The notes beneath the pieces are model-generated. The model ran no database searches and was not told the origin of the DNA. It worked only from the letters and a program-made list of their open reading frames with translations. Below, piece by piece: positions 51,816-64,000 of a stretch of DNA of 64,000 nt. The DNA lies in assembly GCA_038380795.1 (NCBI GenBank), contig CM076270.1, positions 20,724,001-20,788,000 of the forward strand. The letters are read 5' to 3'. The stretch comes from Pyrocephalus nanus. Its lineage: Eukaryota; Chordata; Aves; Passeriformes; Tyrannidae. How positions within the stretch are numbered: position 1 is the stretch's first letter; each line of letters opens with the position of its first letter. A program made the translations under genes and the position numbers.

Positions 51816-54734
51816 AGGAAACAGATCGAGGTAAGTACAGAATTCATTTTACAAGGATATAAGAGTAGGATTGGTACTTGAAGTGGAAAGAGAAAATATT
51901 TTAAAAATACCATCTTTCTGAGTTTGGAACACTGCATATGAAAGTTGTATTGTCCTTCACTTTGACTTTCTCCCTTACCAAAAGTACATTACTTATGATC
52001 AAATGTCAGATTGACATAACTGAGTTGTGCTGATCTGCCAATATTACCAGCTTTTCTGATCTGATAAGATGTTCATTTCAAAAATACTTTACTTTATCAA
52101 AGAAAGATGAAGGTCTCAATGCCCTTTCACTATGTTATTTAACGGTGAACATGACCATGAATTCTTCAGTATTGTTTCGCTCTAATGGCTGCATTGCTCT
52201 AAAGATAAAGTATAATACCACATTTTCAAAATAGAGATGTTAGTTGGTTGGTGATATATATTTATTTTTTTTAATTTCAACCTGGTTTTAAAATAAGAAT
52301 GAAATTACACACCTTTCACACTAGTTCACTTTGTCATTCTTTAAAACATTTTCACATTGTTAGTTGGCTTGCAAATTCATCTGATGATACTGATGAAAGA
52401 ATTTAACAATTTAAATTATCAGCCTGCTTGCTAATATACTAGAACAAAATTTTGACTAGGTTCAAGACACCAGCAAAAGGGACTTTTGCTTCCTTAACCA
52501 AGGGGAGAAATACAGTGACCTTCACTCATCTTTCCATCCAGTTTAAGCATGCAAAAGAGAATAGTTGCCCCCATAATAATGTAATAAAGCAGCACATCAT
52601 GGAGGAGAGAGCTGACAAGTTTTAGGAAACAAAAAAAAAAGACATATCCTTGAAAAACATGAAATAAAACCACTGGGAAATCTATGGGCCTATGCAGTGA
52701 ATGGTTTTGTTGCTCATAACTCAGAATAAAAGCCAGAGACAACAGAAAGATAAGTAATCTTAATAAATACAGATTTAGAAAGCTACCCTTCTCCTCAGCC
52801 TCATTTCCAGCCACTGCCCATCAGCAGAGCTCCTCCAGAGCCAAAGGCAATGAGTGTGCCAGTAGAAATCCAGTGCTAAACTCAACAGAGATCAGCAACA
52901 ACTAGGATGAACTAGGGATGTTGAACACTGAGCTGAGTTTGTTTTTAATGGCCCCACCTATCTTTCCTACCAGCTCCCTGTTAATTGAAATGTTTGTGTA
53001 AAACTACATTGCAGGTCTCTACCCAAGAAACCAAACGAGATTTGATTAAAAACAAACAGGAATTCCTGAGTTATTGCAGGGTCTCGTTTACTTAACTCTG
53101 CTTCAGGCCACGCTTTGTTACCAGCTCTCTACAGCCTCCCTGGTGAATGCAAAACGCGAGCTGTTCATGACAAGCCCAGAGAGAAACCTGATCACAACTT
53201 ACTTGTGTACCACTGCATTTTGAGTACAGCGTTGGATTTGTAAGGGGTACACACACAGTACAGACAAGAGCTGTAAATCAGCTGCTCCCTGTAAGCAATT
53301 TCCACATCTCTAAGGTATGAACAGCGTCACGGTTCCTCTCTTGGCAGGAAGCAATCAACAGCCAGGGAGACAAGCCATGAAATATTTTAATCAAGGGCAT
53401 CAGGGCTAATAATTACTGTTGACTTCTTACTCTAAGTTTCTAAAGACAGGTGTCTTATAAAAGGCTGAGTGTGCAGGTGTTCAAGAAAACATGAATACAT
53501 TTTAAAAATGCATTCAAAATATGTTTTAAGTTTTAAATATGTAAATGCAGTCCAACAACATTACACTGCCAGCATCTAATGTGTAATAAAATATAACAAA
53601 TGTTTACAATGAAAACTCCTTCGACTAAAATATTTATTTTTATTAGCATTTGTATCTTCTGCAAGAACATATTGATTCTAAATTAACTTTCTTCCAACCA
53701 CACAAAGCAATTACAGCTTTCCTTTCAGAATTGCTTTCCAGTGACTATTTCAGTTGATTCAAGAAAATTTTTAGGTAGGTATTTTGAGCAAATATTTTTC
53801 ACGTTTCTGATTATTCATTGACAGTGAGGACAAATTTCAAGATATCAGGATTTTCAGGAAAAAAAAAAGACAAATTCCCTTTTTTGTTGTCTGTTAACAC
53901 TCAGATTTTTTTATTAGGCAACATATAGAATAACATTTTAAAAAAATTCAATATTTTCTTTACATCAGAGACAAAAGCAGATTATTCTTCACTGCCACTA
54001 TTTTCTTTTTTTTCCCAATTTTCAGTGTTGCATTAAAAAATTTAAAAGCACTAAGGCTCTGCTTGCAGAAATCTTGTTATATTCTTTTCTTATGTAAGGC
54101 CTCAGAACCAAGAGTGCTGCTTCACATAAAGCAATAAAATTTCAAGGACCTCATTCTATCATTCATCTGCCATTGTATCAGAAATTAATTACTGTGTAAT
54201 TAGAATTACACAAAATGCAAATGGGATTTCTTAACGCTATCAACTGCTGTTTGAAATGACATTTATTTGAAAATACTGGAAAAGCAGAAATGCTGCTCCA
54301 CAAACGATGTGGTACCAAATCTGTCAGCTCTCTATCAAAGTCTAGTGAAACCTCTGTTTCTTAAATGGTGCCCTAAATACAGATAAAATTGTGAATACGC
54401 AGCATGAATAATGCAGTGCTTTGCCCCCCAACTCCTGCTAGGTAAGCAAGGACATGCCAGGGAAGCACGTCTGAAAGAATGCCAGGACTCCTGACCCCCC
54501 CCCGTGTTAAGAAATTATCAGAAATATCTACCACAGGGAACCACACAGCTAATGAAAACAAAAATGAATTGAACCTCAAGGATAATGATAGCTCAATGTC
54601 TAATTATCTGAGATGAATTTTTGATGACACCTCCTCCGGCCAATTAGTTTGCTAGTCACCAAAGAGTGCTTTTGGCAAGGAGGGTTAAACAGACGGCTGG
54701 AAAAATAACAAAAGAAAACAGGACTGGAAATGCC
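51816..54734. other. Unique AT-rich sequence with homeodomain/octamer-like cluster
   Basis: No gene is supportable; the longest frame is 106 codons (minus, 52,494-52,814), hydrophobic in part and unrecognised. Near its end are two TAATTA sites (54,186-54,191 and 54,197-54,202) and an octamer ATGCAAAT (54,215-54,222) within about 40 bases. A C9 run lies at 54,495-54,503. No mobile element was recognised. Confidence 0.55.
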
Positions 54735-54800
54735 AGAGCCAGAAGGGACCCAATTCTTTAGCCACTTCTCTTCATGGCAGAAGAAGGCACTATTGGAGCC
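54735..54800 (-). mobile_element. Possible antisense end of an old CR1
   Basis: 'CAGAGCCAGAAGGGACCC' resembles the antisense 3' end of old amniote CR1 elements ('AGAGCCAGAAGGGACCATT'), the group to which the element at 61,325 also seems to belong. After about 20 bases the match becomes uncertain. It is included as a weak call only. Confidence 0.3.
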
Positions 54801-54890
54801 AGGTTAAGACAGGTTTAAACCAGAGTGAGACAGAAGAGAATCAGCACACTGGGAAGCCTCCTGCTGCATCCAGGGTGAGCATCCCCACCC

Positions 54891-55111
54891 CGGCGAAACC
54901 CGGACTGTGCTGAGAGCTGCAACGTGTCCCCATGACCCACAGCACGGGTCCCACACAGCTGCTCAGCCTGCTCTGCGGTGCAACACCCTGAGAGCCCTTT
55001 GCTCCCTGGGTACAGCTCCACCAGAAACTGCACATGCCCCTGGCACAGCCTTCAGGGCTCTGATCTCCACCTGACAATGGGCGTGTTCCTCTCCCCTGAC
55101 CTGCGACACCG
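54891..55111. other. CpG-richer patch
   Basis: Nine CpG dinucleotides occur in 221 bases (at 54,891, 54,894, 54,901, 54,923, 54,945, 54,976, 55,082, 55,104 and 55,110), far more than in the surrounding AT-rich DNA. Frames are open on both strands across it, including a 100-codon minus frame (54,841-55,143) and an 87-codon plus frame (54,978-55,241). None shows a known domain. It is too short and not dense enough for a classic CpG island. It may be a small regulatory region, an unrecognised repeat or an exon. The sequence does not decide. Confidence 0.5.
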
Positions 55112-56504
55112 GTCTCAGCCAGAAAAAGATGAAAGCAAACCACTTTGGCTGCTGGTCAGCAATAAAACAAAAAGTAGCTATAAAACAGTAGAAACTAGAC
55201 ATATGAAAGGCCTTGTACTCCGCGTATATAAATCAGCATAGCTCCATTAAATTCCTCTTTAATAATACCAAATGCCAACACTGGTCAGAGTCCAACTTCA
55301 ATAGTCGTCTCAGGCATTGAGGACACCATGTGGCAATAGCATTAGTTCACCCTTAGTAACCTTCCCCAGCTATTTCTCCAGCACAAGGAGAAAACTGACA
55401 TGGCAAGTGCTGAAAAAGACTGATAGAAATTTCACTGTTAGATTTAGAAACTTGATTGTTGTAAAAAAGTTCCTGTGGTCTAAAGAACACACCTCTGCAA
55501 ACCATTATGCTTGTGTGGCAAGCTGAGAGAGTGGGGGAAGACAGGCAAACAGAAAAAAAAAACCAAACAGACATATTTTCTCTTGATTTTTCTTCTTCCT
55601 CTTTGAATTTTACAAGTTTGCAAAGAGCAAAGACCAGGTTTTTGATCTAGAGCCAGACAGACAATCTTTTTAACCAGAGCCAGCATTTACCATAGTGAAA
55701 AAATATCCAGCAGAACCTTGTATCTTGTCATTTTCAATAATCCTACTATATCCCACCAGGATTATTTCTTCCTAGGCCATAAATTTGTTCTCACACAGTA
55801 ACCTACCACCCACTGATCCCCATTATTTCTGAAGATTGTTACAGACAGATTCAGTTACAATTCTTCTTTTTTTTTCCTATTCCGTGAAGCAGAAGTACTA
55901 TGTTATACCTGCATAACACAATGCTGATATTCTCTGAAAGCTACTGAGACATCTGAAGACATCTGGTATCTCACTGAGATGTTTATTTTAGACTTTTCTC
56001 CAGCAGATAGGAGCAGTGCAGAAAAAGAGGTGCATGTAGGAGATAAAGCAGAGAACACACTAGAGCAAGACTAGAGAACATCTGAGATATAACCTGTTCT
56101 GGAGAATATAAACAAATCACTTGTGTTAGATTTAGGCTTGCTTGACTTAAAATTAATTTCTGCAAAGCCATCAGGTATTCATATTGACATTTCATAGTAT
56201 TTGAGATGCTATTTACACTTTGTACACCAGAAATATCCAGAGAGTTTACCTGCATTACATGGAGCTGGTTATTCATTTAGGAAGCCAAGATGAGCCACGT
56301 GGCCACTGTCACCTTATGAACCTTAAAGGTTACTGAACAAGGCAACACCAAAATAGCTCCAGAGACTGCCTCTCCTATTTGGATTTGACTGCAGTCACCA
56401 CCTGTAGGTAGAAGAAATCAGTGCTGCTCTGTACTATGTCTTTTTATCAGTCATACTAAGTGATCCACCCTATGCCACATAGGCTAGCCATGTTTATTGG
56501 CCCT
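55112..56504. other. Unique AT-rich sequence
   Basis: Nothing supportable is seen here. Open frames are under 100 codons with no recognised domain, and no mobile element was recognised. Confidence 0.6.
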
Positions 56505-56720
56505 ATAATACAAACAATATAATATTTTAAGTTGGAAGGGGCCCTGAAGCCCAACATCTTCCCCAAAGCAGAACTAACTTCATTGTTAGCTTGCTCAGGG
56601 CCTAGTGCAGGTGAGTTCTGGATGGCTCCAAGGACTGTGATTAAATAGCCTCTCAGGGCTCTGTTCCAGTGTTTGACCACCCTCATTGTAATAAAACAAA
56701 CATTTCTTATGGCCATTCTT
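56505..56720 (-). mobile_element. CR1 LINE 3' end, antisense
   Basis: The plus strand shows the antisense CR1 3' block order: 'TTTTAAGTTGGAAGGGGCCC' with GAAGCCCAACATCTTCCCC (CR1 TTTAGGTTGGAAAAGACCTC...AGTCCAACC), then 'GTTCTGGATGGCTCCAAGGA', 'GGCTCTGTTCCAGTGTTTGA' (CR1 CAGCCTGTTCCAATGCTTGA) and CCACCCTCATTGTAATAAAAC. It covers about 200 bases of the 3' region and is 5' truncated, as most CR1 copies are. The overlapping 86-codon minus frame is element-derived and not a gene. Confidence 0.85.
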
Positions 56721-59700
56721 AAAAAATTACCCTACTAACAACAAGATCTGAGGAGCAACAACAAACTATGTCAAAAAAATTTGAATAATTTCGCGATATA
56801 TAGTAAAGACTCTGCTTCTAAGTGGTGGCAGTAGTATGAATTTAGGGTTAGTTTATATTTTCCCTGCTGCAGCTGAACACAAACATCATAATTGTGGCAA
56901 GTTCATGCTGAAACTTTCATTACAACAGCACAAATGTGGTGTCACCATTCTCCCATTCTCAGTCAGACCATTCCCCACTTCTCTTCAATGCAGATGCAAC
57001 TCAAAGTACTCTTGTGATAGTTACACCATCAAGTGTCTACAGTTCAGTTTTCCACATTTTAGAAATTATTTTCTCTCTTCCAGACATGGATGTATGCTAA
57101 CTTCCCCTAGGCATAAACTGGATATCATTGATGTGTTTATAACCTAACTTTATACCAACAAGAAAAAGCAAATTAACTATTTGAAAAAGTAGTTATTTGA
57201 TACAACTTGATTCAGTTATGTTTATTTCCAAAGAATGCCTCGAGTAGGGTTGATCTAAACCAGCGACAAGCACTGCTTTCTGCTGTATACCTAAGCTAAG
57301 ACTAAATTAACAAACTCTTTCAGTTTGTAATCAGGTTATAAAAATAAAGTGCCTCAAACAGAAACTAACCTGTTTGTTTTGTAGAGTAATGTATGTGCTG
57401 TATCCAAACCTTAATTAGACCACATAGTAAGAGACTTTTATAGATGGATTTTTATAGACACTTTTCCAGACATGCTGTGCTCCTGATATTCCTCCCCCAA
57501 GCCCCACTCCACACCTTGCTAAATAACTTTTATAGGTCTAATTAAACAGGCTGGTGATTCAGTAGTAATCCTATTAAAACAACAGTACCTGAGAGCTGGC
57601 ATTCTTACTATAGCATCCTCCTTTCTTTCCAGTAAGGTTCCATGAAAAGAGCTACTGGTAAGATCACAGAACTTTTCTGCATTGCATAATCTGATGACAT
57701 ATTAAAACTCCACACCTAGTTCTGTGTGCACCAAAAAAAGGCACGTTAACTTCACTGCCAGAAGCAGTATGGCAGCAGCAGTGTGGCACTGCACCAAGCT
57801 AATTACATGCCTTCCTGCTGCACTCCTCCTCCTTATGGAGCTTGGAGAGAGCAGGCATGATTCATTGGAGACAACCCCCGAGATCTTTTATGTCTAATGT
57901 TATTGAAACACAAGATAAACCTCCATCATTGAAGTGTTGCCCAGAATTTAATAGGGAATCTATAAAAATTACTCTCCAAAAAGAAGAATTCAATTGATAA
58001 TGATTTATTTCATTTTATTCTAGTATTATTAAATTTAAGGAACTATTCTGTAGAAGGTAAGCAGGCCTATAAAAGTTGATAACAGAGCTCCTGTTATTGG
58101 AATTGAAGCCACAATTCCCTGGGATAACTCAGAAATCTCAGAGACTGGTTATGATATTCTATTCAACTCTTCAGGCATTTTCTGTGAAGATTAAAACATT
58201 GGAAAGCCCTCAGAAATTATTACAAAAAGCTGTTCATGCTCCAGGATTACCACTTTTCTAAGAACTTCCTTCAGTTACAAATATGCCTCTCACATAAGAG
58301 GTTACATCTGCTGAATAATCCACTGGCATTATCCAGGGAATACCAGGACTCATAAAAGAAGAGAGGTGGTTGCTGTCAGTCAGTCAGTCCTGCTCCAGCC
58401 TTCCAGCATCAGCATGGAACACTGGGATTGCACATTCTGAGTTTGATTGTATTACTAAGCTGCTACTGCACTTTCCACAATTAAGGGGATTTTTCTGAAC
58501 TCTGTAGTAAATTCAAAGTTAAGTGCCAAGTTTTGTTCTCAGTTATACATGGACAGTTTTAAAGCTTAAATGTGTTATTTTTGACCATTCCGAAGGAATA
58601 TTTCAATATTATAAGAGACTGAAAATGGCTTCCTTTCATGCTACCAGGAACATCTGTTGAAGTTATCTCCAAGTTTTAACTCCTTAGGCCAGTAATATGA
58701 TTTTTCCTGCATCAACTTTATCAGTAAAGTTTATGGCCAAAATTGAAACAGTTTGAATAAAATAAAACGTTCTCACTCAAAACTACTTCCACATTTTTAA
58801 ACAAAGTTTTTAAAAATACCTCCTTTATTAAATCTGAAACAGCAAGTGTATTTCTTCATTACCTTTCTGAATATAGCTGATAGATGCTGCAGTCTAGAAA
58901 TTATTTTGCACTAAGAAAACGAAGTTGAATAGATGGATTTTGGCATTAACTACCCCAAAATGCACTATTCCCTAATCTTAAACCAAGAAATAAAAATATT
59001 TAGAAATATAAAATCTCCTGCAAAAATCCATTCCTTATACATATTTATAGTTGGCCACTAACATTATAGGGTAGGCTGCAGCAACACCAAAATCATGGAA
59101 AAAAACCCTCTATGTTACAGCTTTCTGAGAAAGCTCCAGCCAACAGAGAGTTAAGCACTGAGGCAGCAAAACACATCCTGTCTGGGCAATCCGTGCCACT
59201 GAAATAACAATTCCTCTTATTTTCACCCTGCTTATGGGGAACCAGCAGGCCTTTTACTCATTATTATTTATTTCTTTGATCTTCTCTCCCCTTGAACTTT
59301 CCTGCACTTCCTTTTACAAGTTTTCCAGTTCTTTGGCAAAGGTGTACATATCAACACCATCTGGCTGCATGCAAGGAAACACCACTACATGCTTCCCTAA
59401 AGACCAGCCCGCTGTGTTAGCCATGAGCCACCGACATGATTTCCAGCTCAGCACTTCAGAAGAGTTCTACTCCAACACCATCGCTTACATTTCCCCACAG
59501 AAGTGGAGAAGGAAAAAAATCCTAAGCCCTCCACTAGATCTACCATTGCAGGGGCATGTGCATCTCATGTTTTATGAACACAGAATTCCAGGCTCATTTA
59601 TTTGTTACTACTATGTGCTCTGCCTGCCAAGCCACTGCTCTGTTTCTGATAAGCATTCAGCAATACAATGAAAGGACAAACTATAGGTCTGGGTTGCTTT

Positions 59701-61032
59701 TTCAGTATTGCTTTTTGCGCAGTTGAAACATCATGGGAAAGGCTTTGCATCTCAGGAAGCTTGTTGGCAAACCTTGCCCACTGTTACTATGTTCTACCAA
59801 AATATTTAACCAACTGAGTAATAATAACCTCTATTTATCATACTCACAACTGGTGAGCAATTCCTGCTTTCCAGCTGCAGATTTATGACAAAGTAACATT
59901 AGAAACAGCATTCTTAAACCAAAGCCTGTCCTTTGTTTGTTAATTTCCACAAGCACATATTTGCATGTCTAAATATCGTAGGCAGGACTCCCATGACAAA
60001 TTAAAGTTAATGGAAATTGTATGCATCTCTTAGTTCTTGGAATTGAAATAATATTAGCACTGCATGCAATGCTAAATGAAAGCTCACTGTGAGCCTTTTA
60101 AGTGCAACACTTTCTTCAGCTAGCTACCTTTGGCTATGCAAAACTACCCTTCTTTAAGCTGCTTTGGCTAATTCATCAGACTGAGAATTACCTTGGCTGA
60201 AGTGACATAATCTGTTCAAGTCAAGCTCAGCTCCATCCAGTGATATACTTATCAAACCCACACATTCAGACAGAGGCAAATACACAATTGCTAGCTCGGT
60301 CTCAGGACCCCCAGGGGTCCAAAGCTGAGTATTGTCAGCAGAGGCCCTCTCTGCATTGTGCTTCACCTTGACCAGATGCCAGAGCCAGCTGTGGTGCCAT
60401 TCCAGCTTCTGCCCAGAGCACTCAGGCCTTGGCTTGAGACCACTGATGAGGATCTTTGGCTGAATGCTCTGAATGAAACACATTTGCATACAAGGAAGGT
60501 ATTTGTTAAGAAAAAAAAACCAAAATATTATGGAGACAGTTTGCAGTTAATGGCTGGACGTGCATCTTGAGTGCAGCATCTTCTAAAGGAAAGCAATAAA
60601 TTCAGAGTTTTACTCCTCTGTCCCAAACTGTCCCTGGCACAGGTGCATTCTGCACTTGGGAACTAGGTTGGCATAATTTCAGTCAATAAATTCTGCAGAG
60701 CAAAGGTCAGCACAGGACTCAAAAATAATCTCCCTCACACAAATATATCCACATATGTTCCTTTGCCTGTGCATATGGAGTAGTGTGCCAAGAAGGACAG
60801 AAAATTTCAGACCACTTTAAAACGTAACTACACAAGTTGGGTTCCTGAAATCTGATAACTACTAGAAATACAAATAAACTTCCACAGCCCTAGAATTTTC
60901 AACTAAATTTTGTTTAAATTTGCTATTTGCATTCATCTTAAGTTGGAAACCTGATACCACACATGCTTTATAATCATCCTGAAGAAAATGTAGATCTGTT
61001 CTTTTTCTTAAGATGCCCAACTCAAATGTACC

Positions 61033-61040
<8 letters not shown>
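56721..61040. other. Unique AT-rich sequence with a 145-codon open frame
   Basis: No gene is supportable. The plus frame 59,234-59,671 has 145 codons and begins MGNQQAFYSLLFISLIFSP, a hydrophobic start that looks like a signal peptide. It lies in C/T-rich sequence, where stop codons are rare and Leu, Ser and Phe codons common, and no domain follows. A 103-codon frame (56,836-57,147) and a 111-codon minus frame (60,154-60,489) are also unrecognised. CNE-like AT-rich segments exist (for example about 57,400-57,560), but conservation cannot be judged here. Confidence 0.55.

Positions 61041-61067
<27 letters not shown>
61041..61067. repeat. Poly(A) tract, A27
   Basis: An uninterrupted run of 27 A preceded by CTAAATTT. 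There is no SINE or processed-transcript body directly upstream. It lies about 260 bases before the old CR1 that contains a second A27 run. Confidence 0.9.
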
Positions 61068-61071
<4 letters not shown>

Positions 61072-61324
61072 ATTAAAAGGCTCCACATTACCACATTAAT
61101 GACCTTGAAGAGAGGTTACTTGATTACAATGGATAGTATTAAGCACAATAGACCCCTGTAAAATTGAGAATAATATATTGTATACTTTTTATTGCAAGAC
61201 TAATCATTGACAATAAATTTGGAAGCCAGCTATGCACAGGTAATATCAAGTCTTTAATGTCATGTTTTACACTAGATTTCTGTTAAGTTTCAAGCTTCTT
61301 ATTCACTAATTTTTTAAGGACAAA

Positions 61325-61463
61325 AACACCGGCAGGTGCCAAATTAAATTATCAGGCAGCAGGTTTAAAACAAACAAAAGGAAGTACTTTTTCACACGAT
61401 GCATAATTTAATTGTTGAATTCCTTGCTACAGGATGTTTTGTGTGCCAAAGTCATAGGCTGGT

Positions 61464-61500
<37 letters not shown>

Positions 61501-61580
61501 CCTGGAGGAAGAGTCCAGCCCAACTGGACTTTGGCTAAACTTACCTGGCAGGGATCTTTTTCCAACTCACTAACTCTAGT
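61325..61580 (+). mobile_element. Old CR1-like LINE 3' region with expanded A run
   Basis: The order of blocks is that of an old CR1 subfamily common to reptiles and birds: 'CAGGCAGCAGGTTTAAAACA' with AACAAAAGGAAGTACTTTTTC and ACACGATGCATAATT, then 'GAATTCCTTGCTACAGGATG', then a GCCAAAGTCATAGGCTGG block, the A run, and 'TCTCCTGGAGGAAGAGTCCA'. In the consensus the A run is only about six bases (GGTTCAAAAAAGAATT). Here it has grown to 27 (61,471-61,497), which splits the match. The 3' end is degenerate after about 61,575. There is no reading frame. This subfamily is clearly different from the elements at 18,655 and 31,930. Confidence 0.7.
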
Positions 61581-64000
61581 TACAGTGCAAAAAAAAAGTT
61601 AACCTTTAAGTAGAATCTTCTTCATGTAAGACTTTTGACAATGTGTAGTAAAATTTTCTAAACTGGCTTTTCCAGCTGCTTTTTCGTGCCTACACTATCA
61701 AGGCAAATGCATCCCAATTTGCAGCTGTAAAATCTGTTCTTTTCAGATCAGACATTTGGATAATCACATCTTACTAAAAATATTTGTTTATTGTTTTTAT
61801 CTCAATTGAACTCTAAATAGGCTGTGTATGGACTCTGACCTCAAGAACAAAAATGCTTGTCCCCTGCAGTTCATTATTACTTTGGTGCTGAGCTGCAAGA
61901 CACATGCTGATATGTCAGGGATGGATCTGTACTGCTCCTAACTCTTGCATATGAATGAGCAGGCACGAGACTAACCATGACCACTGAGGATGGGATTCAC
62001 TCTTATTCAGAAATGTCTGCAAGGACGACTGTCAAATTTATCTTCTGTTTAGATCATCAGCAACAGAAATCAGATGCTTTTTGAAAAAAAAAAGACAACT
62101 TTTTAAGCTAAGAGGAGCTTGAATGTGTTTCAAGCATCTTGTTTAATTTTTCTAGCATAAAACTATGAGTACACACATGTACTGCAAAAAGACATGAACT
62201 ACTGTAACCCAAATTCTTTGCATTTTGTCATTTGTGCATTTATGTTTTCACTTATGACAGAATTTTCACAATTAGTTAAGTTAAATGTGGAAGCTCTCCT
62301 TTAAAATTGATACAAGGTAAACCAAGTATATTTTAATTTACTTCCATGTCTAACTTAAATTAAAGCCACTTTAATTTTGACTGAGGTTTGCGAGAAGGAA
62401 CTGAATGTCATTTAAGGAATCCACATTTAATGCCAATGGATTAGGTTTCAGTTTAACTTTCCTAATACACACATATCAAGAGGTCATAATTGCTTTTGAA
62501 AAAGTAATGGATACTCCTAGATACTCCTTTATAGGTACACTGAGTAACATAGTAGGTTTCATTCCAGATAATTTCTGGAAAACTAATATCTGCCACAAAA
62601 TATATTTAATTTGCTACTGAAACAGAAGAATTGAGTATTAGTTTATAGCCTTCTTGTCAGAGACAGGTACTTCAAGATCACATAACAGCTTATCAAAATA
62701 TCATTTAATTTTTAACTAACTAAATGTTGTTGGAAAGTATGTGGGAAGAAGCTAATTAGATCCAGGAAGGTTTGAATGGAAGAAACTATTCATAGAAGTG
62801 TTGAATAAAAGCCAGGGGAATTTATTTTAAAACTGCTGGTAACTCCCTTTATCAGCATTATGTATAGTGTGATTCACAGCCATGAAGAACCTGCACTTGG
62901 GCAAACATTTGAACAAGTTATTTGTTCTGAAACAGTTTCCAGATCACGCTAGAGTAGGAAAATATATCTATTCTATAAGGTTGAGTGAAGAGTTTTCACT
63001 TATTTTCACATTTAACACAGTTTTCTAATAATGTTCCGAAAAACCCCAAACTATTGGGAGTCATGAGGCTGATATGGTTGCTAAGGTGTTCCTGTTTGCA
63101 GATGAGAAGGAATTCTATTTGTAAGAGAAGATCAAATCCCTGCACACTGGTGATACACTTTGGAAAATCCATTAGGGATAAAATTAAAAAAAGGGATTAC
63201 AGAAATAGCTATGTAATATTTTATATGTTTAAAGCAAACACAGGACAAACACTAGCTTAGCAAAAGCATGCTATCCAGAAAAATGAACTGCATTAGTTCA
63301 ACCAGCAGGCCAAGATAGTTTTAGATGGTCCATCCCCACTCCACTACTTGCTTCAGATCTTTAGCATATGGGATTACAAAACAACCAAGTTAGCAGTAAT
63401 TTAGTTCTGCTTCACTTGCCCAAGCCATGACTGCTTTCTGATGGGAAATTTTGCCTGTAAAAACACTGATTTATGACTGACACAAATATTTCACTGATTC
63501 AGTGATTTTTCTTGTGTGAATACGATTGTTGACTGGTACAATGGGGTAGTTTTCAGTCCAACCAAGAGAACAATACAAATACAGCTTTAACTAGGTGTTT
63601 CTGTCCACAGCGAATTCTCAGAGGAAAATCATCATCTAGTGCACATGTTGCAAACTAAATAGACATTTCTAAAGCCACCTGATCTTCCTGTGATTTAAAA
63701 CAGTAGAAACCTCTCAAGAAGGGGCAATAAATTATTCAAAGACACACTCAGGGTATAATTTGAACCTTTCTAAAACTGCATATAAGGAAAGTAATGGAGA
63801 GTTTAAAGAAAAAAAAAAAAAAAACAAAACTAACTCCAAACTTGAAAGAAGTGCAGTGTCCAAACATGCAAAGTGACATATCATCAAGTTGTGTAATTCT
63901 GATCAGTAGTCAGAGATGAGGCAGCATTGCACAAATCTAGGGGAAGTTCACACTCTGGAAATATTATCAATCCACGACCTCCAAAAAAAAAAAAACCCTG
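61581..64000. other. Unique AT-rich sequence, 3' end of window
   Basis: Nothing supportable as a gene; the longest frame is 91 codons (plus, 62,985-63,260) and unrecognised. A16 lies at 63,809-63,824 and A13 at 63,983-63,995, next to the window edge. No mobile element was recognised. Confidence 0.6.
63809..63824. repeat. Poly(A) tract, A16
   Basis: A run of 16 A followed by CAAAAC. No retroposon body is recognisable upstream. Confidence 0.85.

Noticed and set aside
54841..55143. 100-codon minus frame over the CpG-rich patch
   Set aside because: Several frames on both strands are open over the same patch, as expected from GC content. No domain was recognised.
59234..59671. 145-codon open frame with a signal-peptide-like start
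   Set aside because: The C/T-rich composition gives hydrophobic residues and few stops by itself. No cysteine pattern or domain that I recognise follows.
1..64000. Endogenous retrovirus LTRs, DNA transposons, CRISPR arrays, operons or microRNA genes
   Set aside because: No LTR pair, primer-binding site, retroviral protein motif, transposase motif, spaced direct-repeat array or microRNA I know was seen on either strand.

Overview
This window looks like vertebrate nuclear DNA, most likely from a bird and probably a songbird. The evidence is its transposable-element load. Several fragments belong to the CR1 LINE family: reverse-transcriptase motifs, the conserved CR1 3' region, and 3' ends of the form 'CCCTTCCAACCT...TTCTATGA'. 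At 51,661-51,815 there is a SINE with a tRNA-Ile-like head and a CR1-like tail, an arrangement I know from passerine genomes. No mammalian L1 or Alu-type sequence was seen. The base composition is AT-rich with small GC-richer patches. There is no sign of a bacterial, viral or plasmid genome.

I found no supportable protein-coding gene. The longest open frames are 147 codons (47,247-47,690) and 145 codons (59,234-59,671). They match no family I recognise and are close to what chance gives in 64 kb. The window is best read as a gene desert or the inside of a very large intron. One 91-base segment (39,620-39,710) has good splice-site-like borders and one open frame, so it is kept as a weak exon candidate.

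Layout. Positions 1-18,650 are mostly unique sequence, with a G-rich tract (5,588-5,609), an antisense MIR-like SINE relic (about 8,830-8,990), an A19/T19 inverted pair (10,702-10,812) and a CAAA-rich low-complexity stretch (12,050-12,180). Positions 18,655-19,680 hold the largest mobile element, a CR1 fragment with an internal deletion. Positions 19,680-31,930 are unique apart from a GT-rich/CAAA composite near 26,600. Positions 31,930-32,800 hold two CR1 fragments in opposite orientation. Positions 36,185-39,255 hold two sense MIR-like relics, followed by the exon candidate. Positions 47,925-51,815 hold a short CR1 end, an antisense MIR-like relic, a 13-base inverted repeat and the tRNA-Ile/CR1 SINE. 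A CpG-richer patch lies at 54,891-55,111, an antisense CR1 3' end at 56,505-56,720, and an old CR1 with an expanded A27 run at 61,325-61,580.

By my own coordinates, recognised mobile elements cover roughly 4-5% of the window, which fits the low repeat content of bird genomes. No genes here act together in a pathway, and I found no convincing new biological system. The observations most worth a second look are the SINE, the ancient MIR-like relics, the exon candidate and the CpG-rich patch. All family assignments come from recognising consensus features by eye, with no database search.
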